A DNA stretch of 5,736 nucleotides from CAZBYL01 sp964496275 (GTDB lineage Bacteria > Synergistota > Synergistia > Synergistales > Synergistaceae): contig CAZBYL010000085.1 in NCBI GenBank assembly GCA_964496275.1, positions 1 through 5,736 of the forward strand, read 5' to 3'. Under the pieces are notes generated by a model. The model was not told the origin of the DNA. It searched no databases and saw nothing but the letters and a program-made list of their open reading frames with translations. The translations under genes were made by a program, and so were the position numbers. This document shows positions 1 through 5,490 of the stretch, one piece after another (the stretch's first letter is position 1; each line of letters opens with the position of its first letter).

Positions 1-78
1 TTTTGCATTTCCGGGGATTTCAACTTTGCAAAAGTGGGGATTTCCTTTTGCAATTATGGGTAGTTTTATTATGCACTA
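1..78. mobile_element. Probable end of an IS21-family insertion sequence (phased terminal repeats)
   Basis: The sequence shows TGCA at 4-7, 27-30, 49-52 and 72-75 (spacing 23, 22, 23) and a G-run at 13-16, 36-39 and 58-60 (spacing 23, 22). The units have the form TTTGCA-N5/6-GGGGATTTC, and the last unit is more degenerate. Period and layout fit the multiple terminal repeats where IS21-family transposase (IstA) binds; the motif wording also resembles IS21-type ends I recall from Firmicutes. The element body, with istA and istB, would lie left of base 1. The outer boundary is not certain; it may fall at a CA near 75-82. No target duplication can be checked because the other end is outside the window. 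Confidence 0.45.
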
Positions 79-580
79 TACAAAACAATTTATATACTAT
101 CTGCCATATTATCCTTTTAAATTATTATAAAGACGTGCAGAGTGCTTTACAGAAGATGACTGACTGCTTTTATCCTCCAAGCAGCGGCTGGTCGTATTTA
201 AACAGCACCTCGTTTATCTTAAATATAATGTTCTGTCGGACTATAATAAATGGCATTAGCATACCCCCCGTATTAACTGAAGATAACTCATCAAATATCT
301 CTAGGTTAGCAATCAAAACAAATATAGCATAAAACCCACAACTCTTTTTACCTGACGTACAAGTTACACTTCACTTGTATTGTATTGCGTTTCTGGTTTT
401 AGATATCAATAAATCATTTTTGCATAAGCCAGAAAAGTAATATGCGGCAATAACATAGACAACGCTAAGTAATTTACACATAGTTGAAAACATAGAGGCG
501 AAATTAGGCATATTGCTGTAACTATTTTTTCCGATATCGCTTATGCTATTCGCATCACTCAAGTTTTACACACAGAATAC
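79..580. other. About 500 bases with no recognisable gene
   Basis: Open frames here (for example 3-332 plus, 371-562 minus) have low-complexity or implausible translations, no convincing ribosome binding site and no domain I recognise. The plus frame at 3-332 starts inside the transposon-end repeats, so it is unlikely to be a gene. No RNA gene, strong promoter or terminator was seen. The stretch is best read as spacer or decayed DNA between the transposon end and the CoA-binding protein gene. Confidence 0.5.
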
Positions 581-594
581 GGAGGAGATAAATT

Positions 595-960
595 ATGGAG
601 CTTAAAGAAGTCATGCAGCAAAATATTTTTGTTGTAGTAGGCAACACAATCAAAGAAGATAAATACGCATATAAAATTAAAACAAAACTTATCGAACATG
701 GCTATAAAGCTTATGGTGTAGGCAAAGAGCTTGAATCTATCAACGATATAGAAGAAGAAATAGACATTATTGACCTGTGTATCAATGCAACTCTCGGCAT
801 AAAATATATTAAAAATTGCAAAAAAAGCTACAAGTGCATCGTAATTCAACCGGGGGCAGAGGGGCCAGAACTTTTAGAATATCTTGATGCCAATAAATTG
901 CCTTATATACAGAACTGCCTTCTTGTCGGAATGGCAAAATACGCCAAGACAAAACAGTAG
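595..960 (+). CDS. Small CoA-binding domain protein (YccU/CoA_binding_2-like)
   Basis: This is a 121-residue single-domain protein of the CoA-binding Rossmann-like family (YccU type). Such proteins bind coenzyme A in the cytoplasm; their physiological role is generally unknown. The sequence has a first beta strand and glycine turn (IFVVVGNT, residues 11-18), a KLIEHGYKAYGVG segment (31-43) matching the family's usual 'LLEHGYKVYPVN', a second core strand IDIIDLCIN (56-64), and the diagnostic IQPGAEGPE (84-92). The C-terminal NCLLVG (107-112) sits where the family has the conserved 'DRCLKVE'. Length is slightly below the usual 125-145. The start is fixed by GGAGGAG at 581-587, seven bases before the ATG. 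It stands alone on the plus strand and is convergent with the next gene. The NCLLVG end and the short glycine loop deviate from the family norm. Confidence 0.8.
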   Translation: MELKEVMQQNIFVVVGNTIKEDKYAYKIKTKLIEHGYKAYGVGKELESINDIEEEIDIIDLCINATLGIKYIKNCKKSYKCIVIQPGAEGPELLEYLDANKLPYIQNCLLVGMAKYAKTKQ

Positions 961-987
961 GCCCAGCGGCATAAATAACGGGGAGCG

Positions 988-1029
988 CGGACTAAATCCG
1001 ACGACCTATGATAAGTCCGATTTAGTCCG
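988..1029. repeat. Perfect 11-bp inverted repeat between convergent genes
   Basis: CGGACTAAATC (988-998) is exactly complementary to GATTTAGTCCG (1019-1029), with a 20-base loop. It lies between the stop of the plus-strand CoA-binding gene (960) and the stop of the minus-strand gene (1067), where a bidirectional terminator would be expected. Neither side has the T-run of an intrinsic terminator, and the loop is long. A shorter alternative pairing uses GGACT (989-993) with AGTCC (1014-1018). A role in termination or 3'-end protection is inferred. Confidence 0.4.
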
Positions 1030-1066
1030 ACTCCGAAAAGCTCTGTACATCAAGCGCCGTAAAACG

Positions 1067-1489
1067 CTACTTTTTGTAGAACTGGATGCTGTCAGTAAGA
1101 GGCATTTGCGTCATAAAAAGGCTGGCGCCTGATTTTCCGAACCGCTTGATGTATTCCTCGCCTATTTTCTTAATGGAGTTATTCACCTCAGGCGAGTCCT
1201 TGACTACGATATTCACTATGTAATTATCCTCTTTGATAATTTTTCCATCAGGGTTTTTCCATTGACCCTTCACATCATACTCTACATTGAACCCACGCTG
1301 GAACAACGGGGTGATTACTTCGTCCGCGAATTTTGCCATGTCCTCTTCTGAGACGGCGGCCGGACCGTTTCCCGAACCACAATAGAGACGGTATATCATA
1401 TTGTCATGAAGTTCTAGCACAGCAGCAGATGCAGCACATGCCGTGGCAGCTATAAGCGCGATTACAAACAGTATCATTCTCTTTTTCAT
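1067..1489 (-). CDS. Exported DUF3574-like protein
   Basis: This is a 140-residue protein with an N-terminal export signal: KKR at 2-4, a hydrophobic stretch (5-17) and a small-residue region ACAASAA (17-23). The signal could be cleaved by signal peptidase I near ASAA, or Cys18 could serve as a weak lipobox (ATAC). The mature part matches what I know of DUF3574: YRLYCG (33-38), VSEEDMAKFADEVITPLF (46-63), GQW (75-77), DGKIIKED (81-88), a beta strand IVNIVVKDSPE (91-101), then IGEEYIKRFGKSGA (109-122). DUF3574 proteins have no assigned activity and are usually periplasmic or lipoproteins. The frame stays open to 1552, but the KKRM start at 1489 is preferred: it has AAAGGA (1499-1504) at 9-base spacing and begins the signal peptide directly. 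It is monocistronic and convergent with the CoA-binding gene. Base composition is clearly more GC-rich than the endonuclease gene downstream of the gap. Confidence 0.7.
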   Translation of the reverse strand: MKKRMILFVIALIAATACAASAAVLELHDNMIYRLYCGSGNGPAAVSEEDMAKFADEVITPLFQRGFNVEYDVKGQWKNPDGKIIKEDNYIVNIVVKDSPEVNNSIKKIGEEYIKRFGKSGASLFMTQMPLTDSIQFYKK

Positions 1490-1703
1490 TATTCGTAATC
1501 CTTTCTCTAGTAAGTTTCTATTCCGAGCAAAAAGCCCAGGCGATAAGCACATAGTTCACATACACTGCTCTTCAAGTAAAACCTTATTTCACTGGTATAA
1601 ACTATCTTCGATGAAATGACATCAATATTTTGCCGCAAAACTGCTTGCGTGAATAAATTGTGTTATTACTGCATACAGAGCCGAAAGTTAGCTGATTGTC
1701 AAC

Positions 1704-1817
1704 TCAATAAACAATATAAACTTTACGCATCCTACATCGCGGCATCAGAGCCTGTTTTATGTTTAATTTAGGTAATTTCGTAGTGATAACAGCCTTACAT
1801 AATAATTTATACATCAT
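1704..1817 (-). CDS. Possible small ORF of 37 codons, unknown
   Basis: The ATG at 1815-1817 is followed at once by a second ATG and preceded by a very strong polypurine Shine-Dalgarno, GGAGGGGAG, six bases upstream (minus strand, about 1824-1832). The product starts MMYKLLCKAVITTKLP, is basic, and has no domain, signal peptide or membrane segment I recognise. The same frame is open upstream to 1994, but that part has no comparable start. It could be a leader peptide, or the 5' end of a gene whose remainder has been deleted. The RBS is the only real support; coding status is unproven. Confidence 0.25.
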   Translation of the reverse strand: MMYKLLCKAVITTKLPKLNIKQALMPRCRMRKVYIVY

Positions 1818-1858
1818 ATCAAGCTCCCCTCCGATTGATACCTCTATGTAATACTTTC

Positions 1859-1885
1859 TAAATAGCTGCTGCAAGCTGCTATTTA
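1859..1885. repeat. Imperfect hairpin in intergenic DNA
   Basis: TAAATAGC (1859-1866) pairs with GCTATTTA (1878-1885). After a T·T mismatch the stem continues with GCT/AGC around a GCA loop. No T-run follows on either strand, so it is not a standard intrinsic terminator. It lies upstream of the small minus-strand ORF at 1704-1817 and may simply be an AT-rich hairpin with no function. Confidence 0.3.
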
Positions 1886-2073
1886 TCAGTGAATACGTCC
1901 GGATATATGATGTTTTCAGCTCTGTTTTACAGCATATATTTCCCTCGAATCCAACAAGCGCGGCTTTGTATTTCCATAGAAAACACTTTCTCAAATCAGA
2001 CTGTCGCGGTCGAATATTTTCAGCTTATAATCATTATAATCCGCTTCAGCTGTACCAAAGGTCAGCAACTCCG

Positions 2074-2225
2074 GCTTTAATATTAAGGCTTAATATATGA
2101 GTAATCAAGTTTAAAACGGGACATGGAAGTATCCTTGTCCGCGGTGAGATTCCATGCCAGTGGTGTGCGGTCAGAGCAGCCGTAGTGAAGCAGATTGGGA
2201 AGTCGCCGCTAAATCGGTATGCCAT
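2074..2225 (+). promoter_or_regulatory. Possible decayed cobalamin-type riboswitch, without a downstream gene
   Basis: In order on the plus strand are pieces resembling conserved parts of the cobalamin riboswitch. These are GGCTTAATA (2087-2095), then GGTGAGATTCC (2143-2153, resembling the 'GGTG-AA-TCC' segment), GGGAAGTC (2197-2204, as in the E. coli btuB leader), and AATCGGTATGCC (2212-2223, like the B12-box ending 'AGTCAGGATACCTGCC'). CATGGAA (2122-2128) pairs with TTCCATG (2150-2156), and GGACA/TGTCC (2119-2140) forms a second local hairpin. Spacing is irregular and the central 'CCCGC-ACTGT' core is not intact. No plus-strand gene follows: the 3' end runs into the C-terminus of the minus-strand endonuclease. 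A chance match, or a different structured RNA, is possible. The part from about 2115 is more GC-rich than its right flank. Confidence 0.25.
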
Positions 2226-3072
2226 CGACATTTTTATATTGTTTATTAAAAGCTAAATACTTATCTTTAAACAGATTGAAGTGCTCGTAATACACAGTAT
2301 CCCTTGAAAGTTCTATCGCTATTTCTGTGATTATGTCCCAATTTATAATCTTTATATTTTCAGTGATATTGCAAAGATTTGCTACTGTGCTTTGAATCTC
2401 TTTTAATGCTTTAATATTTTCAAAAGGGAATAAAAATACAACAAAATTGTCTTTGTTTCTAATATAAGAAATATTCCTCCAAATTTGATAGTTAGCGTAA
2501 AAATTACTCGATGAAATATCTTTTATTAGGAGACTTTTACTTATGTGATTTTCATAAACATTCTTCCACTTGTCTTGACATTTATTAGGATTATTTTTAT
2601 TAGGATATATTTTACCAAAACCGTTCTCAGTATATTTAATCTCAAAAAAAATTTGTTCGCCTGTCACAAGTTTTACGTAAAAGTCAAAGTTAGTTTTTTC
2701 CTCTGTACAAAGAACCTCTTCAAAAGAAGCTTCTTTTATTTTAGCATTTGGAGGCAATCTGACTACGCCTACTTTTTCTAAAATATTTAGTAATAGCGCT
2801 TCGCCCTTTTTAGTACCAGTTAATGGTTGAAAAAAATTAATGCACATAACCTGTGATGAATTCAAATGATGCGCACAGCGATGTAACTTAATCTTACGAT
2901 AAATATTTACACCCTTTAAAAAATTACTTTCAATTTGTTCTTTTGGTAAAATATGAGAATACTCTTTGCCTTTATATTCTCCGTTCTTAGTAATTTTTAG
3001 AATACTTCTCTTGTACTCAGACAAATGGGCATATATCATAGCTTTAAATTTTTCGCTATTCACTTCTTCCAT
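2209..3072 (-). CDS. PGN_0703-type putative restriction endonuclease (PD-(D/E)XK)
   Basis: This 287-residue cytoplasmic protein resembles the PGN_0703 group of putative restriction endonucleases. The N-terminal hallmark is HHLNSSQVMCINFFQPL (68-84), typical of the group. The PD-(D/E)XK nuclease core follows: NFDFYV with Asp130, then a strand ending in EIK (Glu144, Lys146) within FFEIKYTE (142-149). YQIWRNISYI (195-204) supplies the Gln/Arg pair often seen after the core in these nucleases, and a later strand VVFLFPFEN (211-219) is followed by a helical C-terminus. The start has GGAGAG at 3079-3084, six bases upstream. The gene is strikingly AT-rich against its left neighbours, which suggests recent transfer. 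No DNA methyltransferase or specificity gene is adjacent, so it may be solitary, modification-dependent, or the survivor of a broken system. Its final codons overlap the possible riboswitch remnant, so the C-terminus may have been altered on insertion. Specificity cannot be inferred. Confidence 0.72.
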   Translation of the reverse strand: MEEVNSEKFKAMIYAHLSEYKRSILKITKNGEYKGKEYSHILPKEQIESNFLKGVNIYRKIKLHRCAHHLNSSQVMCINFFQPLTGTKKGEALLLNILEKVGVVRLPPNAKIKEASFEEVLCTEEKTNFDFYVKLVTGEQIFFEIKYTENGFGKIYPNKNNPNKCQDKWKNVYENHISKSLLIKDISSSNFYANYQIWRNISYIRNKDNFVVFLFPFENIKALKEIQSTVANLCNITENIKIINWDIITEIAIELSRDTVYYEHFNLFKDKYLAFNKQYKNVDGIPI

Positions 3073-3114
3073 CTTATACTCTCCGATTTTTAATTTCGTA
3101 TTTGTATATAATTC

Positions 3115-3360
3115 TTATAATATATTAGTTTCCCTGTTTGATATAAAATCTTTCATAGCATATCCATAAGCCTTAAATTTCAACACACAAATGTTTCAGA
3201 ATTTCTGCGGTGTCTTTTATCAGCCCGGCTAATCTAACATCTAACCTGCTTACACATATCGATCTATACCATTCTTATTATCTTTGCGCTGCAACTCGGC
3301 ATTGCCCCCATTTTGCAGATCACTATACTTTGTTCCATTGCGCGTTTTTAGATATTCAAA
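3115..3360 (-). pseudogene. Frame-broken coding remnant upstream of the endonuclease, family unknown
   Basis: The minus strand carries three short protein-like segments in succession. A 36-residue piece begins FEYLKTRNGTKYSDLQ (from 3360) and ends at a TAA right after IDRYV. A second piece, VSRLDVRLAGLIKDTAEILK, lies in the -1 frame. A third, KFKAYGYAMKDFISNRETN, returns to the first frame (3180 downward) and stops at TAA 3115-3117. The two frame changes cancel, as expected when a gene has taken two compensating indels or is decaying. The segment ends 42 bases before the endonuclease start, in the same direction, so it may once have been an operon partner. I recognise no domain. Each piece is short enough that chance openness in AT-rich DNA cannot be excluded. 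Bases 3073-3114 form the endonuclease leader; I see no strong promoter there. Confidence 0.35.
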
Positions 3361-3393
3361 TACCTATTATCGGTTCATTGTTCTCCGCCGTAC

Positions 3394-4041
3394 TTAGATA
3401 TTTAGATTATAATGTCTTCTATAAGGTTTTCCTGCCATCGCAATAATTGGTATTGCCCATTTTCCATAAGAACTTTTTGCAACTGCCTCGAATCCTAGCT
3501 TTTTATAAAAATACATATCACTGTCTAAGCACGTTTCAAGGTAGCAAACCTGGGAAGTTTCATCAAAATAATCAAAAAACGGCGTCAGCATATCTCGTGC
3601 AATTCCCTGGTGCTGAGAGTTTTTCTCAACTCCCAATAAAAATAGATACCAAGCATCTGAGTACCCTGCTTCCCTACGAATCTTTGCACAGCAACTATCA
3701 AACCCCACAAGATTAATAAGGCTTGCGGGGTGCTTTAAAATATAATGCAGCGACCACTTCAGCGACTTTACTATTCTGAAAATATCGGTACTGCTCACAT
3801 TAGGTTCCGCAAAGGAACAAACGCCTTTGCCTGATCTATGAAGGTACGTATGAGTATTCTCACCAGAGGAAGCTATTATCGTCATAAAAACTTTACTTGC
3901 ATCCTCAACCGAATATTTTTCTCTTCCTAGAAATTCGTAAAATAGGGGGTAATTTTGAAATGCACCAGCAAGAATTCTTCCACACTCGAACAGATCATTT
4001 TCCTCTTTCTCAATTAAATTCTTTGGTGTTATAAAAGTCAT
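3394..4041 (-). CDS. GNAT-family N-acetyltransferase
   Basis: This 215-residue GNAT acetyltransferase would transfer an acetyl group from acetyl-CoA to an amine; the substrate cannot be told from sequence. Residues 20-40 (CGRILAGAFQNYPLFYEFLG) match the opening helix of this subgroup. Motif A is LGVEKNSQHQGIARDML (136-152), whose Q-H-Q-G-I-A is the pyrophosphate-binding Q/R-x-x-G-x-G/A loop, with Ala in the last position. Motif B is CYLETCLDSDMYFYKKLGFE (166-185), with the usual N-terminal 'LET' and the aromatic-KKLGF ending. The ATG at 4041 has GGCGGA (4049-4054) seven bases upstream. It lies 57 bases downstream of a second, broken GNAT gene in the same direction; the two are different subfamilies, not a duplication. 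The protein appears intact. Confidence 0.85.
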   Translation of the reverse strand: MTFITPKNLIEKEENDLFECGRILAGAFQNYPLFYEFLGREKYSVEDASKVFMTIIASSGENTHTYLHRSGKGVCSFAEPNVSSTDIFRIVKSLKWSLHYILKHPASLINLVGFDSCCAKIRREAGYSDAWYLFLLGVEKNSQHQGIARDMLTPFFDYFDETSQVCYLETCLDSDMYFYKKLGFEAVAKSSYGKWAIPIIAMAGKPYRRHYNLNI

Positions 4042-4098
4042 TTTATATTCCGCCCTTAAAGTATAATTCTCTCTTTATGCGAGCATGTTCTTTCAGGG

Positions 4099-4539
4099 TT
4101 AGCTGTCGTACCTGATCATTTTATCTATTGTCTTATTACGATACACAATGTCTGGTCTCTCTGTAAATCCAATCTTTTCCCAGAATGCGTTGCCGCTTTT
4201 ATTCCTTTCAAAAACGACAAGGGCGATTTTGTGAATGCCTAACATTTTCATTGCCTCCTGAACTTTATTTACTAATGCACTCGCGATGCCCCTATTTCTT
4301 TGGTTAGGACAGACTGCAGTATGATATATATAACCTCTTCTTCCATCGTGCCCGGCCATAATGACGCCAACGAGTCTGCCTTCCTCAGCAGCTACAAAAC
4401 ATGTTTCGGGATTTCTTTTAAGAAATGCCTCCACGCCGTTTTTAGAATCATCTAAATTGTTTAGCCTCATCCCAACACATGACCGTTAAATCTCATATGC
4501 ATCTTCATAATCGGATATTTTCATAGGAGTTACTTTCAT
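4099..4539 (-). pseudogene. GNAT-family N-acetyltransferase interrupted by an in-frame TAA
   Basis: The natural start is the ATG at 4537-4539, with AGAGGA (4549-4554) nine bases upstream, opening MKVTPMKISDYEDAYEI. Codon 18 is TAA (4486-4488), exactly where relatives normally have Trp in 'YxxW-x-S'. The frame then continues RSCVGMRLNNLDDS, against the family's 'TPGMGLN-DDS'. The rest is a well-preserved GNAT domain: ETCFVAAEEGRLVGVIMAGH, motif A TAVCPNQRNRGIASALV with the RNRGIA acetyl-CoA loop, then VVFERNKSGNAFWEKIGF (motif B). The open part alone, from the Met at 4470, is 123 residues, lacks the first strand and helix, and has no evident RBS. The gene is therefore most likely inactive. Restart at Met24, or a sequencing error, are the alternatives; a Trp-to-TAA change needs two substitutions, and Gly-to-Arg in GMGLN is a second departure. 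Confidence 0.8.
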
Positions 4540-4630
4540 TATAAAATATCCTCTTTCGCCATCTATACTATATAGTTGGAATTGAATGAAAGGCGTACTT
4601 CATATCCACTGGGACTATACTTATCTACAA

Positions 4631-4975
4631 TCAATACTCGAAGTATCTTTTGAGCGCTAGTAATATCTCTTGTCTAGCGGTCATATCTTCAAGGCATGAC
4701 ACTCTATTGGTAAGCCGCGACTGTGCGATCGTTCGTATTTGCTGGACCATCACCACAGAATCTACCTTGAGCCCGGACATTACAGCACTAATAGCTACCT
4801 CAGTAGGATAGATGTGAGCTCCTTGTTTTATAGAAGAAAATGGCAACACCGTCGTTACGGTTAAAACACTGTTCACCGCATTGTTAGAAACTACCAATAC
4901 AGGTCGTGTACCTCGCTGTTCAGAACCTTGCGTCGGGTCTAAGGAACAATACCAGATATCCCATTTGTTTACCAT
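4631..4975 (-). CDS. MazF/PemK-family endoribonuclease toxin
   Basis: This 114-residue protein is a type II toxin that cleaves mRNA at short sequence motifs and so stops translation when its antitoxin is lost. The fold's markers are clear: GDIW-like start KWDIWYCSLDPTQGSEQRGTRPVLVVSN has the beta1-beta2 strands, the conserved D-P-x-x-G-S-E-Q-x-G-x-R-P segment (13-25), then the strand VTTVLPFSS (40-48) and the KVDSVVMVQQIRTI segment (70-83), with the Q-I-R-T-I that matches the family's D-Q-I/V-R-T/S-I. Catalytic-type Arg25 and Thr41/Ser47 positions are present, and length is normal. Its start overlaps the antitoxin gene's last 7 bases. AAGGA (4984-4988) lies eight bases upstream inside the antitoxin gene, so the two are translationally coupled. 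It looks intact. Confidence 0.93.
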   Translation of the reverse strand: MVNKWDIWYCSLDPTQGSEQRGTRPVLVVSNNAVNSVLTVTTVLPFSSIKQGAHIYPTEVAISAVMSGLKVDSVVMVQQIRTIAQSRLTNRVSCLEDMTARQEILLALKRYFEY

Positions 4976-5229
4976 GATGGAATTCCTTGATTATCAACAT
5001 CCTCAAACGCATTCTGACATAAGGAAGTTCTGCTTTGAAAATCTGCATCTGCTGAAGCTTTACGCATTTGGGCAGCGTAGTTTTCTCTCTCAAGGGCATC
5101 AATGTATTCTGACACTGCATCGCAGATTCCCTGATTCACAGAAGAAATTCTCTCTTCTTTGACCAACTCGCGCAAAATTTCCATCTGAGAATTTGGAAGC
5201 GTTGCCGTATATCTTACAGTAGTCTGCAT
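4969..5229 (-). CDS. Ribbon-helix-helix antitoxin of the MazF-type pair
   Basis: This 86-residue protein is the antitoxin that neutralises the adjacent MazF-type nuclease and probably represses the operon. Residues 1-48 look like a ribbon-helix-helix DNA-binding domain: strand QTTVRYTATLP (2-12), helix MEILRELVKEE (16-26), the turn RISSVNQG (27-34), and helix ICDAVSEYIDALERE (35-49). The C-terminal tail DADFQSRTSLCQNAFEDVDN (61-80) and final GIPSW is the part expected to wrap around the toxin; MazE-type antitoxins have a similar acidic, aromatic tail. The start has a perfect AAGGAGG (5238-5244), eight bases upstream, stronger than the toxin's site, as usual for making antitoxin in excess. It overlaps the toxin by 7 bases. 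A tandem repeat lies upstream at 5263-5286. Confidence 0.85.
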   Translation of the reverse strand: MQTTVRYTATLPNSQMEILRELVKEERISSVNQGICDAVSEYIDALERENYAAQMRKASADADFQSRTSLCQNAFEDVDNQGIPSW

Positions 5230-5260
5230 GTTATGTGCCTCCTTGATTCAAGTTACACCT

Positions 5261-5286
5261 ATTCTATCATCAATTTTATCATCAAT
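5261..5286 (-). promoter_or_regulatory. Likely toxin-antitoxin promoter with tandem 12-bp operator repeat
   Basis: On the minus strand ATTGATGATAAA (5275-5286) is followed directly by ATTGATGATAGA (5263-5274), 11 of 12 identical. The repeats contain possible -10 boxes, TAGAAT (5261-5266) and TAAAAT (5273-5278), 32 or more bases upstream of the antitoxin start codon. No good -35 box is at ideal spacing: TTGATG (5280-5285) is only 13 bases from TAGAAT. Ribbon-helix-helix antitoxins commonly bind short tandem repeats over their own promoter, so autorepression here is plausible. The assignment is inferred. Confidence 0.45.
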
Positions 5287-5363
5287 AAAGGCATCACAAA
5301 CTATTGGTGGTCAAATGTTCTAGATTCCGTAGCGTTTTGTATTGTAGTTTTTCCCATCAGCGG

Positions 5364-5390
5364 CAGTTATCCGAAAATCTTGGATAACTG
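5364..5390. repeat. Inverted repeat, 9-bp arms with 9-nt spacer
   Basis: CAGTTATCC (5364-5372) is perfectly complementary to GGATAACTG (5382-5390), with the 9-nt spacer GAAAATCTT. It lies between the toxin-antitoxin operon and the RhuM gene. No U-run follows on either strand, so an intrinsic terminator is unlikely. Its 9-9-9 layout and A-rich spacer match the two related palindromes at 5446-5468 and 5491-5517, though the arm sequence differs. Confidence 0.45.
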
Positions 5391-5445
5391 AATCCTCTTG
5401 CAGTCTCCATCATCAAATGATAATTTACCGTCTCAACTTGCCGCT

Positions 5446-5468
5446 GTTGTTGTAAAATATGCAACAAC
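5446..5468. repeat. Inverted repeat A of a related pair (7-bp arms, 9-nt spacer)
   Basis: GTTGTTG (5446-5452) pairs with CAACAAC (5462-5468) around TAAAATATG. On the minus strand the core TGTTGCATATTTTACAACA differs from the palindrome at 5491-5517 at only 2 of 19 positions. Centres are 47 bp apart. It could be a binding site or a hairpin in RNA from the RhuM gene. Confidence 0.5.
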
Positions 5469-5490
5469 TGAAATGTGTGTTACTCTTTTC

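Larger units (their letters stand above)
1490..2073. other. About 580 bases without a clear gene
   Basis: This is the bulk of the gap between the DUF3574-like gene and the possible riboswitch remnant. It holds the 5' leader of the DUF3574-like gene, one weak small ORF (1704-1817, minus) and one imperfect hairpin (1859-1885), both listed separately. No good sigma-70 promoter was found upstream of 1489. TTGAAG (minus strand, about 1571-1576) with a weak TATGTG 16 bases on is the closest candidate. Confidence 0.5.

Noticed and set aside
559..849. Minus-strand open frame opposite the CoA-binding gene, rich in Phe/Tyr
   Set aside because: It is an antisense shadow of the plus-strand CoA-binding gene, which has a strong RBS and recognisable motifs.
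884..1132. Plus-strand open frame across the end of the CoA-binding gene and the intergenic repeat
   Set aside because: No RBS or recognisable domain; it overlaps two better-supported genes and the inverted repeat.
2080..2096. ATATTAAG-G-CTTAATAT near-palindrome
   Set aside because: It is a low-complexity AT palindrome that can arise by chance; kept only as part of the wider possible leader.
2046..2231. Minus-strand 61-codon open frame downstream of the endonuclease
   Set aside because: No RBS or domain; its openness is explained by the local GC-rich segment, and it overlaps the end of the endonuclease and the possible riboswitch remnant.
3210..3716. Plus-strand open frames opposite the GNAT gene and the coding remnant
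   Set aside because: Translations look antisense and random, with no ribosome binding sites. The minus strand is better supported in this interval.
4881..5162. Plus-strand open frame opposite the toxin-antitoxin genes
   Set aside because: It is antisense to two clearly recognised overlapping genes and has no domain.
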